This document shows, piece by piece, positions 9,628-18,838 of a stretch of DNA of 64,000 nucleotides. The notes beneath the pieces were generated by a model. It saw nothing but the letters and a program-made list of their open reading frames with translations. It did no database searches and was not told where the DNA came from. The stretch comes from Celerinatantimonas yamalensis. Lineage in GTDB: Bacteria; Pseudomonadota; Gammaproteobacteria; Enterobacterales; Celerinatantimonadaceae. Both the position numbers and the translations under genes were made by a program. The DNA lies in the NCBI RefSeq assembly GCF_046054155.1, contig NZ_JBEQCT010000012.1, positions 17,863 to 81,862 on the forward strand, given 5' to 3'. Positions within the stretch are counted from its first letter, which is position 1. The number at the start of each line of letters is the position of its first letter.

Positions 9628-10605
9628 TTAAACCTCGCTCTCACGATAGATGCCAACTCGCGGTGCTTCGCCAACATAACCATAACCGCGATACATCCCT
9701 TCACTATTAAAAATGAGCGCAATATGACCTTGATGATCCACGCCAATCATCCCACCACTGCCACCTATTTTCGGTAACTTATCCATCACCACGTGGGTCA
9801 TTGCCTGTTGCAACGAGGCGCCGGTGTAAGCCATTAACGCTGACACATCAAAAGCGGCCACTGTTTTCATAAAAGCTTCACCCGTGCCCGTGGATGAGAT
9901 CGCAACAGTGGCATCATTGGCATAACAGCCGGCTCCGATAATAGGCGAATCGCCAACACGTCCGACCATTTTATTGGTCATACCGCCAGTCGATGTCGCG
10001 GCGGCCAGATGCCCGTTCGCATCAATAGCGACGGCACCGACAGTGCCATATTTTTTATCTGGATCAAGCGGGTCGCTCGGTTTGTCGGCAGCAAGCGCCA
10101 GAGAGTCATGATCGAGCATCACCTTGTCGCTGCTTTGAATGCGTTGCAGCTGTGCTAAACGCTCAGGGGTTGAAAAAAAATCAGCCGCTACCATCTCTAG
10201 ACCTTTTGATTGAGCAAACTGCTCGGCGCCGCGACCGGTAAACAGTACATGCTCGCTATTTTCTAAGACTTGCCTTGCTGCCAAAATGGGATTACGAATA
10301 TGGCTGACCCCGCACACAGCACCACTATTAAGGGTATCACCTGCCATCACGCAGGCATCTAACTCATGGGTTTGCTCATGGGTAAACACCGCGCCATGGC
10401 CGGCATTAAACAGCGGGTGTTCTTCGAGCTGACGCACCGCTTCGGTCACCACATCCAGCGCACTTGCGCCTTGTGCTAATAGTGTTTGTCCTGCACTCAC
10501 AATGGTTTGTAGCCCCTGTCGATATCGCAGTTCAAGGGCTTCATCCATGGTGCTGCGCGACAGCGCCCCGGCGCCGCCATGAATAACAATCACGGGTTTA
10601 ATCAT
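9628..10605 (-). CDS. iaaA: Isoaspartyl peptidase / plant-type L-asparaginase
   Basis: This 325-residue Ntn-hydrolase precursor cleaves beta-aspartyl (isoAsp) dipeptides and, more weakly, asparagine. The N-terminal VIHGGAGA, LFNAGHGAVFT and LDACVMAGD segments and the autoprocessing site KKYG|TVGAVA, with nucleophile Thr188, are all present. The GDSPIIGAGCYA and STGTGEAF substrate-loop motifs follow. It is the last gene of the nine-gene peptide operon, 13 bp downstream of the M55 peptidase. In E. coli iaaA heads the gsiABCD glutathione/peptide importer operon, so the pairing with a Gsi-like transporter is conserved although the order differs. The enzyme is normally cytoplasmic. Confidence in family is high; the true in vivo substrate is inferred. 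Confidence 0.95.
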   Translation of the reverse strand: MIKPVIVIHGGAGALSRSTMDEALELRYRQGLQTIVSAGQTLLAQGASALDVVTEAVRQLEEHPLFNAGHGAVFTHEQTHELDACVMAGDTLNSGAVCGVSHIRNPILAARQVLENSEHVLFTGRGAEQFAQSKGLEMVAADFFSTPERLAQLQRIQSSDKVMLDHDSLALAADKPSDPLDPDKKYGTVGAVAIDANGHLAAATSTGGMTNKMVGRVGDSPIIGAGCYANDATVAISSTGTGEAFMKTVAAFDVSALMAYTGASLQQAMTHVVMDKLPKIGGSGGMIGVDHQGHIALIFNSEGMYRGYGYVGEAPRVGIYRESEV

Positions 10606-10618
10606 CGTTGTTTCTCAC

Positions 10619-11440
10619 CTAAGCTTGAGTACTGGCTAAATAGGAAAATGCACAGAGCAAACTAACTAGCTCACGCATCGTCGCACTGGTATAGGTCACC
10701 GTGCGCGCATCCAGTTGCTCAACGTGAGGGATCAAGGCAAACAGATCGGCCAAGACCGGCTTACTGGCGGTGAGCTGCAATTGATAGGGTGCGCTAATTC
10801 GACTAGTTAGCATCGGCACGGCTTGACGCAGCGCTTCTATGGCTTGGGCACGGATCAACCGCTGCGCCGCATCTGGGCTTAACGAATCAGCGGCAGAGGT
10901 AGAGATCGCCCGTTTCACACACGCAAATTTGGCGCTCGGATAGTAGTGTTCAACCCATTGACCAAACAGGTGATCCCCGCTCACTAGCCACAACGGAGTT
11001 TGCTGCTCGGCGGCTGCAGCCGCATAAATATCCACTTCGGCCATTGGCTCGCCGTTAATCATCACACTAAAAAAAGCGCTGCCATTGATGGTATGGGCTA
11101 GCACCCCTGCTTGACCGGCCCCGCTATGATAACCAATACAAAATAGGCCATCATAAGCATGCTGCTCAATCCCCTCAACCATCGACAATGGTCGCGGTTT
11201 GCTCTGCACCAAGCGGGCACGTGAATCGATATTTGCCGCTCGCAAATTGGTCATTGCACCGTGACTATCCGCCACCACCACTTCACTAGCCCCACCGACA
11301 AATGCGCCGTCAATGGCAGCGTTCACTTCGCCTTCCATTAGTGCACGGGCAAGCTCATATTCGCCATTACCCTGCGCGCATTGGCGCGCCGAAACAACAC
11401 CTGCGATCCCTTCAATATCGGCGGAAATAAAAATCTTCAT
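10619..11440 (-). CDS. M55 family D-aminopeptidase (DppA-like)
   Basis: This zinc peptidase of about 273 residues is related to Bacillus DppA, a self-compartmentalising D-aminopeptidase that releases D-Ala from short peptides. Seen ligand positions include SADIEG (Asp8, Glu10), ADSHGA (His60), GYHSGAG (His105) and EVDIYA (Glu135). A VLAHTING segment matches the catalytic-loop region of the family. The start is the second of two adjacent ATGs (11440), where AAGGAG has a 5-nt spacing. It lies between the DmpA-like and isoaspartyl peptidase genes in the operon, which points to D-amino-acid-containing peptides as substrates. Confidence 0.9.
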   Translation of the reverse strand: MKIFISADIEGIAGVVSARQCAQGNGEYELARALMEGEVNAAIDGAFVGGASEVVVADSHGAMTNLRAANIDSRARLVQSKPRPLSMVEGIEQHAYDGLFCIGYHSGAGQAGVLAHTINGSAFFSVMINGEPMAEVDIYAAAAAEQQTPLWLVSGDHLFGQWVEHYYPSAKFACVKRAISTSAADSLSPDAAQRLIRAQAIEALRQAVPMLTSRISAPYQLQLTASKPVLADLFALIPHVEQLDARTVTYTSATMRELVSLLCAFSYLASTQA

Positions 11441-11461
11441 CATCACTCCTTGGTATCAGTA

Positions 11462-12535
11462 TCAGTGACTTAACCCATGCTGCGCGGCCAGCTTATCAAG
11501 TACATCACTGAGTGTGCTTCTTGAATGACCGCGAAATCCTTGTACTGGCGTTGCCTGTAGCAAAGCATCTAAAACCGCGAATTCGCAACCCTCTGCACTG
11601 GCGCAGAGTAACTCTTCGATGTGGCTATCATCGACATCATGACACGGCTGTGAGGCGGTTGAAAACGCCAATGCAATATCGCCGGAACCATGACCCCAAT
11701 AGCTGCCAAGGCGACCCAGTCCAGCGCCAGCACGTTTGGCAATACGCTTGAGCTGACGGGCACTTAACGGCGCATCGATTGCCATCACAATAATGATAGA
11801 GCCGGCATCACGCTGCGCGGTAGGTTGAGTTAAACACGGCTCGATCCACTCGCTAAGCGCCATCCCATCTAAGCGTAGCGCCGACAAGCGGCCAAAATTG
11901 GCTAACACCAACACGCCTAACGTGGCGTCTAGTTGGTGAATGTAGCGCGAGCTGGTGCCAATTCCGCCTTTCAAACCAAAGCAACTCATTCCTCGCCCGG
12001 CGCCGACACTGCCGCGCTCAAACGAGGTATTTGCCGCTGCTAACGCATCGTGAACCATCGTCTCACTCACGGCAAAGGCCTGTTGATCATTGAGGTAGCC
12101 GTCATTGCACTCTAAAACTAGTGGGTTAATGGTAGCCTGCTCACGTCCCGCTTCAGGGGCTTGCTCAAGCATATACCGCACCAGTCCGGTATAAACGCGT
12201 CCCACCGAGAAGGTATTAGTCAGCATAATCGGCGTTTGCAAAATGCCCAACTCATCGAGCTGCGTCAGCCCCATCGGCTTGGCAAAACCATTGAGCACAG
12301 CAGCGCCTGCACAAAGTGGCGATGCAAATAAATTGTCGGCATTGGGAACGATGGCCGTCACACCCGTTTGAACGTCGCCCTCAGCAAGGGTGACATGCCC
12401 CACTCTGACCCCAGCAACGTCGCTGATACTATTGGTGGGGCCTGCGACCAGTTGCGTGCAGCCTATTTGACGCGTGCATTGCCAGCGCTCAAGCAAATTA
12501 TGCAACCGAGCACTACGCCATTGTTCTGTCGTCAT
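11462..12535 (-). CDS. P1 (S58) family aminopeptidase, DmpA/BapA-like
   Basis: This 357-residue Ntn-type aminopeptidase belongs to the DmpA group, whose members cleave N-terminal L- and D-residues or beta-peptides. The N-terminal NSISDVAGVRVGH and TGVTAI motifs are present, as is the autoproteolysis site DAG|SIIIVMAIDAPLS, so Ser246 should become the new N-terminal nucleophile. SVGAGRGMSCFGLKGGIGTSSR matches the family core. Its operon place between the permease gsiD-like gene and the M55 peptidase supports intracellular processing of imported, unusual peptides. Family call is firm; beta- versus D-specificity cannot be told from sequence. Confidence 0.92.
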   Translation of the reverse strand: MTTEQWRSARLHNLLERWQCTRQIGCTQLVAGPTNSISDVAGVRVGHVTLAEGDVQTGVTAIVPNADNLFASPLCAGAAVLNGFAKPMGLTQLDELGILQTPIMLTNTFSVGRVYTGLVRYMLEQAPEAGREQATINPLVLECNDGYLNDQQAFAVSETMVHDALAAANTSFERGSVGAGRGMSCFGLKGGIGTSSRYIHQLDATLGVLVLANFGRLSALRLDGMALSEWIEPCLTQPTAQRDAGSIIIVMAIDAPLSARQLKRIAKRAGAGLGRLGSYWGHGSGDIALAFSTASQPCHDVDDSHIEELLCASAEGCEFAVLDALLQATPVQGFRGHSRSTLSDVLDKLAAQHGLSH

Positions 12536-12577
12536 CGATATCCCTTGATTATCTAGCGTTAGCGCAGCCCATCTAGA

Positions 12578-13459
12578 TTAGTTCTTCAATTTTGGGTCGA
12601 GCGTATCGCGCAGCGCATCCCCAAGCAGGTTGAACGCGAGCACGGTAACAAAAATCGCCAACCCTGGAAATAAACTCACATGCCACACACCTGCCATCAT
12701 CATATTACGTCCCATCGCCAAAATATTGCCCCACTCGGGCACATCGGGCTCAGGACCTAAACCGATAAAGCTTAAACTAGCAGCGGTTAAAATACTGGTG
12801 CCAATACGCATGGTAAAAAATACAATGACGTTAGAGAGCGTACCCGGCAAGATATGGCGCAGCAAAATAAGTCGATCGCGGGCGCCTGCACAACGCACTG
12901 CTTCGACATACGCCGCTTGTTTAAGAGAGAGCGTCGAGGCGCGCACAATACGTGCAAACACGGGCACGCTAAAGACCGCCACAGCAACGATGACATTGTT
13001 TAAACCTGGCCCTAAAATAGCCACCACCGCAATCGCTAACAGCATCCCAGGAAAAGCAAATAAGACATCGGCGCCACGCATAATCAGCATGTCTAACCAG
13101 CCGCCATAATAGCCGGCAAATAGGCCCAGCAAAATCCCTGCAACCATGCCTAGCGTGACCGAGAAAAAACCGACATACAAAGAGATCCGTGCGCCATAGA
13201 TGATCCGGCTTAATAGGTCACGGCCTAGATCATCGGTGCCCATCCAATGCTGCCAGTTGGGCGCAGTTGCCAGCGCATTCCAATCACTATGCAGCGGATT
13301 ATAAGGCGCCAGCCAAGGTGCAAAAATTGCCACCAGCACCAGTAGCACAATAAAACCACCCGAGCCGACAGCAACTGGGTTTGCTAAGATGCGCCGCCAA
13401 AATTCCCGCCACGGCGAGCGAATGTTATCTTGCTGATTCATTTCAATTAACGAGTCCAT
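12578..13459 (-). CDS. Peptide ABC transporter permease (GsiD/DppC-like)
   Basis: This 293-residue inner-membrane permease carries the N-terminal OppC-type helix and a binding-protein-dependent transport domain with about six helices. The EAA-like loop reads EAVRCAGARDRLILLRHILPGTLSNVI (split about residues 190-216), the contact site for the ATPase. WMGTDDLGRDLLSRIIYGAR is typical of the OppC/DppC/GsiD branch. It pairs with the GsiC-like permease 8 bp upstream. AGGA lies 6 nt before the ATG. Confidence 0.93.
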   Translation of the reverse strand: MDSLIEMNQQDNIRSPWREFWRRILANPVAVGSGGFIVLLVLVAIFAPWLAPYNPLHSDWNALATAPNWQHWMGTDDLGRDLLSRIIYGARISLYVGFFSVTLGMVAGILLGLFAGYYGGWLDMLIMRGADVLFAFPGMLLAIAVVAILGPGLNNVIVAVAVFSVPVFARIVRASTLSLKQAAYVEAVRCAGARDRLILLRHILPGTLSNVIVFFTMRIGTSILTAASLSFIGLGPEPDVPEWGNILAMGRNMMMAGVWHVSLFPGLAIFVTVLAFNLLGDALRDTLDPKLKN

Positions 13460-13466
13460 AGCATTC

Positions 13467-14387
13467 CTATTTCAAGCGGATGGCGGGATTGATCACCGCA
13501 TACAACAGATCGACCAGCAAATTAATCACAATAAATTCCAGCACAAACAGCATGACGAGTGCCTGAATCACAGGTTGATCTTGGGTTTGAATCGACTGGA
13601 TCAAAAGCCACCCTAATCCCGGCCAACTGAATACGGTTTCCACCACAATCGAGCCACCCAGCAAAAAGCCAAACTGCAGCCCCAACATGGTAATCACTGG
13701 AATCAAAGCATTGCGCATAATATGTTTCCAGGTGACGAGTCGTTCACGTAGTCCCTTTGACTTGGCGGTACGCACATAATCTTCTTGCGCGACTTCCAAA
13801 AATGCCGAGCGAGTAAAACGCGCCATCACCGCCGCTACCGACGCCCCTAGCGTAAAGGCCGGCAACACAATATCGAGAGGCTTATTAAAGCCACTGACAG
13901 CAAAGATCCCATAGGGCATCGCAACAAACTGGATGAGCAACAATCCTAACCAAAACGGTGGCAACGAGATGCCACCGATGGCTAAACTCATTAAGGTCCA
14001 ATCTTGCCACTTGCCACGTTTGAGCGCCGAGACAACTCCCACTAATAACCCCAGCACTACCGACCACACAAACCCTGCCATTGCGAGATACAAGGTTGGC
14101 ATAAAGCTTTTGCCTATCACTTGTGCAACCGACTGCTGAGTGCGATAGGTGGTCCCCAGATCGCCATGCACCAAGCCGCTTAGCCAATGCAAATACTGCA
14201 TTGCCATGGGTTGATTCAGACCCAGATGCACGCGGGCCATTTCAATGGCCGCTTGGGTAGCATCCGGCCCGGCATACACGCGAGCTGGGTCACCAGGCAA
14301 CAACTTGATAAAACCAAAGACCAACAGGGAGACCACTAACAACACCGGGATCATTTCGAGGATTCGGCGGATCACGTAAGTTAACAT
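13467..14387 (-). CDS. Peptide ABC transporter permease (GsiC/DppB-like)
   Basis: This 306-residue permease has the DppB-type N-terminal helix (MLTYVIRRILEMIPVLLVVSLLVF) and the LLPGDPARVYAG segment. Its cytoplasmic coupling loop contains DYVRTAKSKGLRERLVTWKHIMRNALIPVI. It forms the transmembrane channel with the next gene's product and is energised by the double ATPase at 16016-17836. The ribosome site AGGAGGGAG is strong. The gene follows the binding-protein gene by 20 bp. Confidence 0.94.
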   Translation of the reverse strand: MLTYVIRRILEMIPVLLVVSLLVFGFIKLLPGDPARVYAGPDATQAAIEMARVHLGLNQPMAMQYLHWLSGLVHGDLGTTYRTQQSVAQVIGKSFMPTLYLAMAGFVWSVVLGLLVGVVSALKRGKWQDWTLMSLAIGGISLPPFWLGLLLIQFVAMPYGIFAVSGFNKPLDIVLPAFTLGASVAAVMARFTRSAFLEVAQEDYVRTAKSKGLRERLVTWKHIMRNALIPVITMLGLQFGFLLGGSIVVETVFSWPGLGWLLIQSIQTQDQPVIQALVMLFVLEFIVINLLVDLLYAVINPAIRLK

Positions 14388-14407
14388 CGGGCTCTCCCTC
14401 CTAACGA

Positions 14408-15952
14408 TTATTTAAACTGGGCTTGAGTAAACAGTAAGGTACCATCAGCCAGCATCGATACGCCGCTTAAGTTTTTCTGTTTACCAACCAAGTTATCCGG
14501 CGTCCCCAAAAATACGATCGGCGCGTCATGCCAGATCAACGTCTGAGCGCGAGCATACGCTGTAGCACGTACTTTCGGATCGGCTGTGGCTAAACCATCT
14601 CGAATCGCTTTGTCCACTTTTGGATTGGAGTAGTACGAAACATTGTACGCTGTGGGTACCCATGACTCGGTCGCAAATAGGGGCCGAAGCGCCCAGTCAG
14701 CATCACCCGTTGAAGGTGACCAGCCGCCGTAGTAGAGATCATACTGCGCTTTTTTCGGATCGCGAACGCTCCATAACTTGGCATCGCGCGCCCCCGAATC
14801 CATCGGTACCACTTTGACCTGAATACCCACCTGCGCTAACTGCTGTTTAAAGAACTGTGCGCTGCGTACCGATGTGGTCGCATTCGAAGTCCACAAGTTC
14901 AGTTTTAAGCCATTGCCATAACCCGCTTCTTTCAGCAGTTGTTTAGCTTTGGCGGGATTAAACTGATAGTTCGGCGTCGACTGCTTGGCAAAGAATTGTA
15001 CCCGCGGCGCAATCACCGACTCAGCTGGCGTTCCCATGCCTGCATAGCCGACTTTCAACCATAGATTACGGTTGATAGCGTAGTTGATCGCTTGACGGAC
15101 TTTGATACTCGCCAGCGATTTATGCTGGGTATTCAATGCGATGTAATACATGTAGATACTGGGGTCACGCTGCACGGCCAGCTTGTCATCATGTTTGACA
15201 ACATTCACCAGATCGGCCGGCAATGGATAGATCGCATTGACCTGACCTGAGCGAAGCGCGGCAACGCGCGTTGAGTCTTCCGGTGCTGGATAAAAAGTCA
15301 CACTATCGACTTTCGGCCAGCCCTGTTTCCAATAGTGATCATATTTGACCAGTTTGACATCTTGTCCCTGTTGCCACTGCTCAAATTTAAACGGCCCTGT
15401 TCCCACTGGATGTTTACGCAGTTGCGCTTCGCTGGGATATTTAGCCAGCACTGCTGGGCTCCACATCACCGCAGAAGGATGCGCTAGGGTATTAATAAAT
15501 GCCCCAAACGATTCACTTAATACAACTTTGACCGTATATGGGTCGACTGCTGTCACCGTTTTAACTAGCTTAAACAAACTGTTCCGTTTAAGACCGAGCT
15601 TTTGATTGGCCAGTCGGTCAAGGTTCGCTTTCACGGCGGCGGCATCAAATGCTGTGCCATCTTGAAAGGTCACGCCATGGCGCAGATGCAACACAAACTC
15701 AGTGGCGTCAGCATTACTGGTATAACTAGTTGCCAACTGCGGAATTAACTTCATGTTGGCATCGAACTGGAATAACCGTTCAAAGATCCCACTTTGCACG
15801 GAGTAGCTGACATTATCCGACGTATCATGCGGGTCAAGCCCCGTGATATCGGCATACATAGAGATCTTAAGGCCCTGTGCATAAGCACATCCCATTCCCA
15901 AACTTAAAGCCAGCGCGAGCGTTGCGCGGCGGTAGTACTTGCTACTTTGCAT
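14408..15952 (-). CDS. Peptide-binding protein of ABC importer (GsiB/DppA family 5)
   Basis: This family 5 extracellular solute-binding protein of about 514 residues has a signal peptide ending near GMGCAYA-QG. Family markers include ITGLDPHDTSD near the mature N-terminus, TFQDGTAFDAAAVKANLDRL and KHPVGTGPFKFEQW. It captures peptides in the periplasm and presents them to the two permeases. The ATG at 15952 is preferred over an upstream in-frame TTG because GAGGAA lies at a suitable distance. The specificity in this family (di-, oligopeptide, glutathione, muropeptide) cannot be read from sequence; the neighbouring peptidases favour iso- or D-peptides. Confidence 0.93.
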   Translation of the reverse strand: MQSSKYYRRATLALALSLGMGCAYAQGLKISMYADITGLDPHDTSDNVSYSVQSGIFERLFQFDANMKLIPQLATSYTSNADATEFVLHLRHGVTFQDGTAFDAAAVKANLDRLANQKLGLKRNSLFKLVKTVTAVDPYTVKVVLSESFGAFINTLAHPSAVMWSPAVLAKYPSEAQLRKHPVGTGPFKFEQWQQGQDVKLVKYDHYWKQGWPKVDSVTFYPAPEDSTRVAALRSGQVNAIYPLPADLVNVVKHDDKLAVQRDPSIYMYYIALNTQHKSLASIKVRQAINYAINRNLWLKVGYAGMGTPAESVIAPRVQFFAKQSTPNYQFNPAKAKQLLKEAGYGNGLKLNLWTSNATTSVRSAQFFKQQLAQVGIQVKVVPMDSGARDAKLWSVRDPKKAQYDLYYGGWSPSTGDADWALRPLFATESWVPTAYNVSYYSNPKVDKAIRDGLATADPKVRATAYARAQTLIWHDAPIVFLGTPDNLVGKQKNLSGVSMLADGTLLFTQAQFK

Positions 15953-16015
15953 GAGTAATTTCCTCAACGTCCTGTGTTGTGATTGACTATCAAATGCTCG
16001 CTTACTCTAAAGGAG

Positions 16016-17836
16016 TCAAATAGCGACCCAGTGTTGCTCTGCAACTTTTTTATAATGTGGTTTAGTAACTGCCGCGCCAAGTGGCCGCATTGGCGATGGC
16101 CGTAGCTCATCATCGTCAAACTGGCGCGCCACTCGCCGACTCGGATCGGCGATAGGCACACTCGCCAATAGCCGCTTGGTATACTCGTGTTGAGGATGGT
16201 TAAAAATAGCGTGCCGTGAGCCATATTCAACGATTTGCCCCAGATACATCACCGCAATTCGATTGGCAATACGTTCCACGACAGCCATATCGTGCGAAAT
16301 GAAAATCCAAGCCACCCCAGTTTTTTGTTGCAGATCCATCATCAAGTTGATGACCTGCGCCTGAATCGATACGTCCAGCGCTGAGACAGCTTCATCGGCA
16401 ATAATCACTTTCGGTTGCAGCGCCATGGCACGAGCAATCGCGATCCGCTGGCGCTGCCCTCCGGAGAATTCATGGGGATAACGACGAGCATGTTCGGGTT
16501 CCAGGCCAACGCTCTTTAGTAGTTGTGCCACGACCGGCGATGCCTCTTTAAGCGATTTTGCCATCCCGTGAATAAGCAGCGGCTCAGCAATGGTAAACCC
16601 CACCGTGAGACGCGGATTGAGCGAGGCGTACGGGTCTTGGAAGACCATCTGCATCGATTGGCGCAGCGGCTTAAAAGCTCGGTCATTGAGTAGTGAAATT
16701 TCTTTACCCTGAAAATGAATCGACTCACTTTGATGCTCAACTAAGCGTAGCAAAGCCCGCCCGGTGGTCGATTTGCCGCAGCCTGACTCGCCAACAATGG
16801 CTAACGTCTCACCCGGATAGATGTCAAAGTCGATCTGCTCGACAGCATGCACTTCGTGGGTGGTTTTGCTCAAAATACCAGAGCGAATCGGGTAGTAGAC
16901 TTGCAGACCGCGAACATCCAAAAGTGGTTTGCCTGAATAATCGGCAGTTCGCTGTTGCTCTAATACCACGTTAGGATCATCTTCACCCACAATGGCAAAC
17001 CGTTTGGGCCAGTGTGAATCCGCCATATCCCCAAGCTTAGGGACCGCTGCCAACAGTGATTGGGTATAGGGGTGCCGTGGGGCTTTAAAAATTTGCTCAA
17101 CTGATCCCGTTTCAACCACTTTGCCGCGAAACATCACCACGACGCGATCAGCGATTTCAGCTACAACCCCCATATCATGGGTAATAAACATCACCGCCAT
17201 CTGTCTGTGCAGTTGCAACTCGCGCAGAATTTGCAAAATGCGCGCTTGCACGGTCACATCCAACGCCGTAGTCGGCTCATCGGCAATCAGCATCTGAGGA
17301 TCACAGGTCAAAGCCAAAGCGATCATCACCCGCTGACGCATTCCACCCGATAACGCCTGCGGGTAACTATTCATCACCCGTTCCACATCGTTAATCCGGA
17401 CTTGATCAAGCAGCGCCAGCGCCTTTTGCCACGCCTGCTCGCGTGAACAAAGATGGTGATCAAAGAGTGCTTCGGTGAGCTGATCACCAATTTTGAGTAC
17501 TGGATTGAGCGAGGTCATCGGCTCTTGAAAAATCATCGCCAGCGACTGACCACGAATAGAGCGGTGTGTCCGCTCATCAATACAGGTGAGATCGTAGCGG
17601 CGATTCACATCTGGGGTGTAAATAGCCTGTCCTTTTTCAATCACCGCGTTATCACTTAATAGGCCCATCAGCGCCAATGACGTTACCGATTTTCCCGAAC
17701 CACTTTCACCAACGACCGCGACCACCTCACCACGATGTACGCTAAAGGAGACACCGTCTAATGCCCGATTGAGCCCCTCTCGGCTTTTAAAACTCAGCGT
17801 TAAATCGGTAATCTCTAATAATGGGGAATCAGTCAT
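16016..17836 (-). CDS. Fused double ATP-binding subunit of peptide ABC importer (GsiA-like)
   Basis: This 606-residue protein has two complete ABC modules in tandem, as in GsiA. Module one has GESGSGKS, signature LSGGMRQRV and Walker B MLIADEPT. Module two has GESGCGKST, FSGGQRQRI and VIIADEA followed by VSALD. Each module ends with the oligopeptide-transporter C-terminal zinc-free motif region (RHPYTQSLLAAVP and QHEYTKRLLASVP). Module two has Ala instead of Thr after the Walker B Glu (DEAVSALD), which is common in this family. AAGGAG precedes the ATG by 6 nt. It lies 19 bp after the epimerase gene. Confidence 0.95.
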   Translation of the reverse strand: MTDSPLLEITDLTLSFKSREGLNRALDGVSFSVHRGEVVAVVGESGSGKSVTSLALMGLLSDNAVIEKGQAIYTPDVNRRYDLTCIDERTHRSIRGQSLAMIFQEPMTSLNPVLKIGDQLTEALFDHHLCSREQAWQKALALLDQVRINDVERVMNSYPQALSGGMRQRVMIALALTCDPQMLIADEPTTALDVTVQARILQILRELQLHRQMAVMFITHDMGVVAEIADRVVVMFRGKVVETGSVEQIFKAPRHPYTQSLLAAVPKLGDMADSHWPKRFAIVGEDDPNVVLEQQRTADYSGKPLLDVRGLQVYYPIRSGILSKTTHEVHAVEQIDFDIYPGETLAIVGESGCGKSTTGRALLRLVEHQSESIHFQGKEISLLNDRAFKPLRQSMQMVFQDPYASLNPRLTVGFTIAEPLLIHGMAKSLKEASPVVAQLLKSVGLEPEHARRYPHEFSGGQRQRIAIARAMALQPKVIIADEAVSALDVSIQAQVINLMMDLQQKTGVAWIFISHDMAVVERIANRIAVMYLGQIVEYGSRHAIFNHPQHEYTKRLLASVPIADPSRRVARQFDDDELRPSPMRPLGAAVTKPHYKKVAEQHWVAI

Positions 17837-17855
17837 ATCGCTCCTTGATTAACGT

Positions 17856-18824
17856 TTATTGCAGCTCAATGTGGCCAGTGCGATAACACAAATGCGGCGC
17901 ACTATCAGCGGCCAACCAGAGCGGCCCATCAAGGTCTACTAACTCCGCTTGAATCGCCACAGGCAAGGCCGCTTCCATCGCCATCGATGAGCCAAGCATG
18001 CAACCGACCATCACTCGCATCTGGCAGGCTTTGGCGGTTTCAAGCATCATCAGTGCTTCACTCAGTCCACCGCATTTATCCAGTTTGATATTCACCATTT
18101 CATAGCGATCTGCCAGTGCAACAATGTCATTGCTGTCATGGCAGCTTTCATCGGCGCAAACGGGGATCAGATGATCAAATGACGCGAGTGATTGGTCCGA
18201 CCCCGCCATCAGCGGTTGCTCGATCATCGCAATATTGTATTCAGTAAGTCTGTCAAACAAGTTTGGCAGTGATAAGCTTCCCCACGCTTCATTCGCATCG
18301 ATGATCAGCGTTGCATCTGGGGCCTCAGCACGAATCGCTGCCACCTTATCCAGCACTTGATGCGCATCAAGCTTAATTTTCAACAGGTTGGCACCACTTG
18401 CTAGCGCTACTCGCGCACTTTGGCGCATCTCTTCAAGGCTAGCCAGGCTTAACGTTTGTGCCGTGATGAGTGTTGCAGGTTCTGCAACATTCGCATATTG
18501 GCATAAGGATTGTCCCTGCTGCTGCGCTTCCAGACGCCATAAGGCACAATCGAGCGCATTGCGTGCAGCGCCTTTGACAAGTTGTTTTTGTAGCTGGGCT
18601 CGGCTTAACCCTTGGGTAAGCGGCTCACGCAACTGTTCAATTTGTTCGATAACACTGCTCACACTTTCTTGATAATGAGCCGTTGGGGTGCACTCACCCC
18701 AGCCGACAAAGCCATTTTCTTCGATACTCACGCGCACCACGTCCACAGCATCTCGGCGGCCACGCGATATGATAAAAGGTCGGGCTAAAGGAAGTTTTAA
18801 CTGGTTTATCTCAAGTTGTCGCAT
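17856..18824 (-). CDS. Dipeptide epimerase (L-Ala-D/L-Glu epimerase-like, enolase superfamily)
   Basis: This 322-residue enzyme is collinear with E. coli YcjG (AEE), which epimerises L-Ala-D-Glu from murein peptides to L-Ala-L-Glu. The catalytic lysines appear as KIKL (Lys149, Lys151) and NIKLDK (Lys247). Metal ligands are Asp176 (IIDANEAW), Glu202 (MIEQPL) and Asp225 (CADESC). The DLDGP motif at Asp297/Asp299, diagnostic for dipeptide epimerases because it holds the substrate amino group, is present. A rival reading is the N-acyl-D-glutamate racemase (DgcA-like) role reported for enolase-family proteins next to DUF1611 genes; the D-x-D motif favours a dipeptide substrate. Confidence 0.9.
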   Translation of the reverse strand: MRQLEINQLKLPLARPFIISRGRRDAVDVVRVSIEENGFVGWGECTPTAHYQESVSSVIEQIEQLREPLTQGLSRAQLQKQLVKGAARNALDCALWRLEAQQQGQSLCQYANVAEPATLITAQTLSLASLEEMRQSARVALASGANLLKIKLDAHQVLDKVAAIRAEAPDATLIIDANEAWGSLSLPNLFDRLTEYNIAMIEQPLMAGSDQSLASFDHLIPVCADESCHDSNDIVALADRYEMVNIKLDKCGGLSEALMMLETAKACQMRVMVGCMLGSSMAMEAALPVAIQAELVDLDGPLWLAADSAPHLCYRTGHIELQ

Positions 18825-18838
18825 GTGGCCTCCTACGC

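Noticed and set aside
12630..13109. 159-codon plus-strand reading frame
   Set aside because: It lies wholly inside the GsiD-like permease gene on the opposite strand; its Thr/Lys/Pro-rich composition is typical of an antisense shadow of membrane-protein codons.
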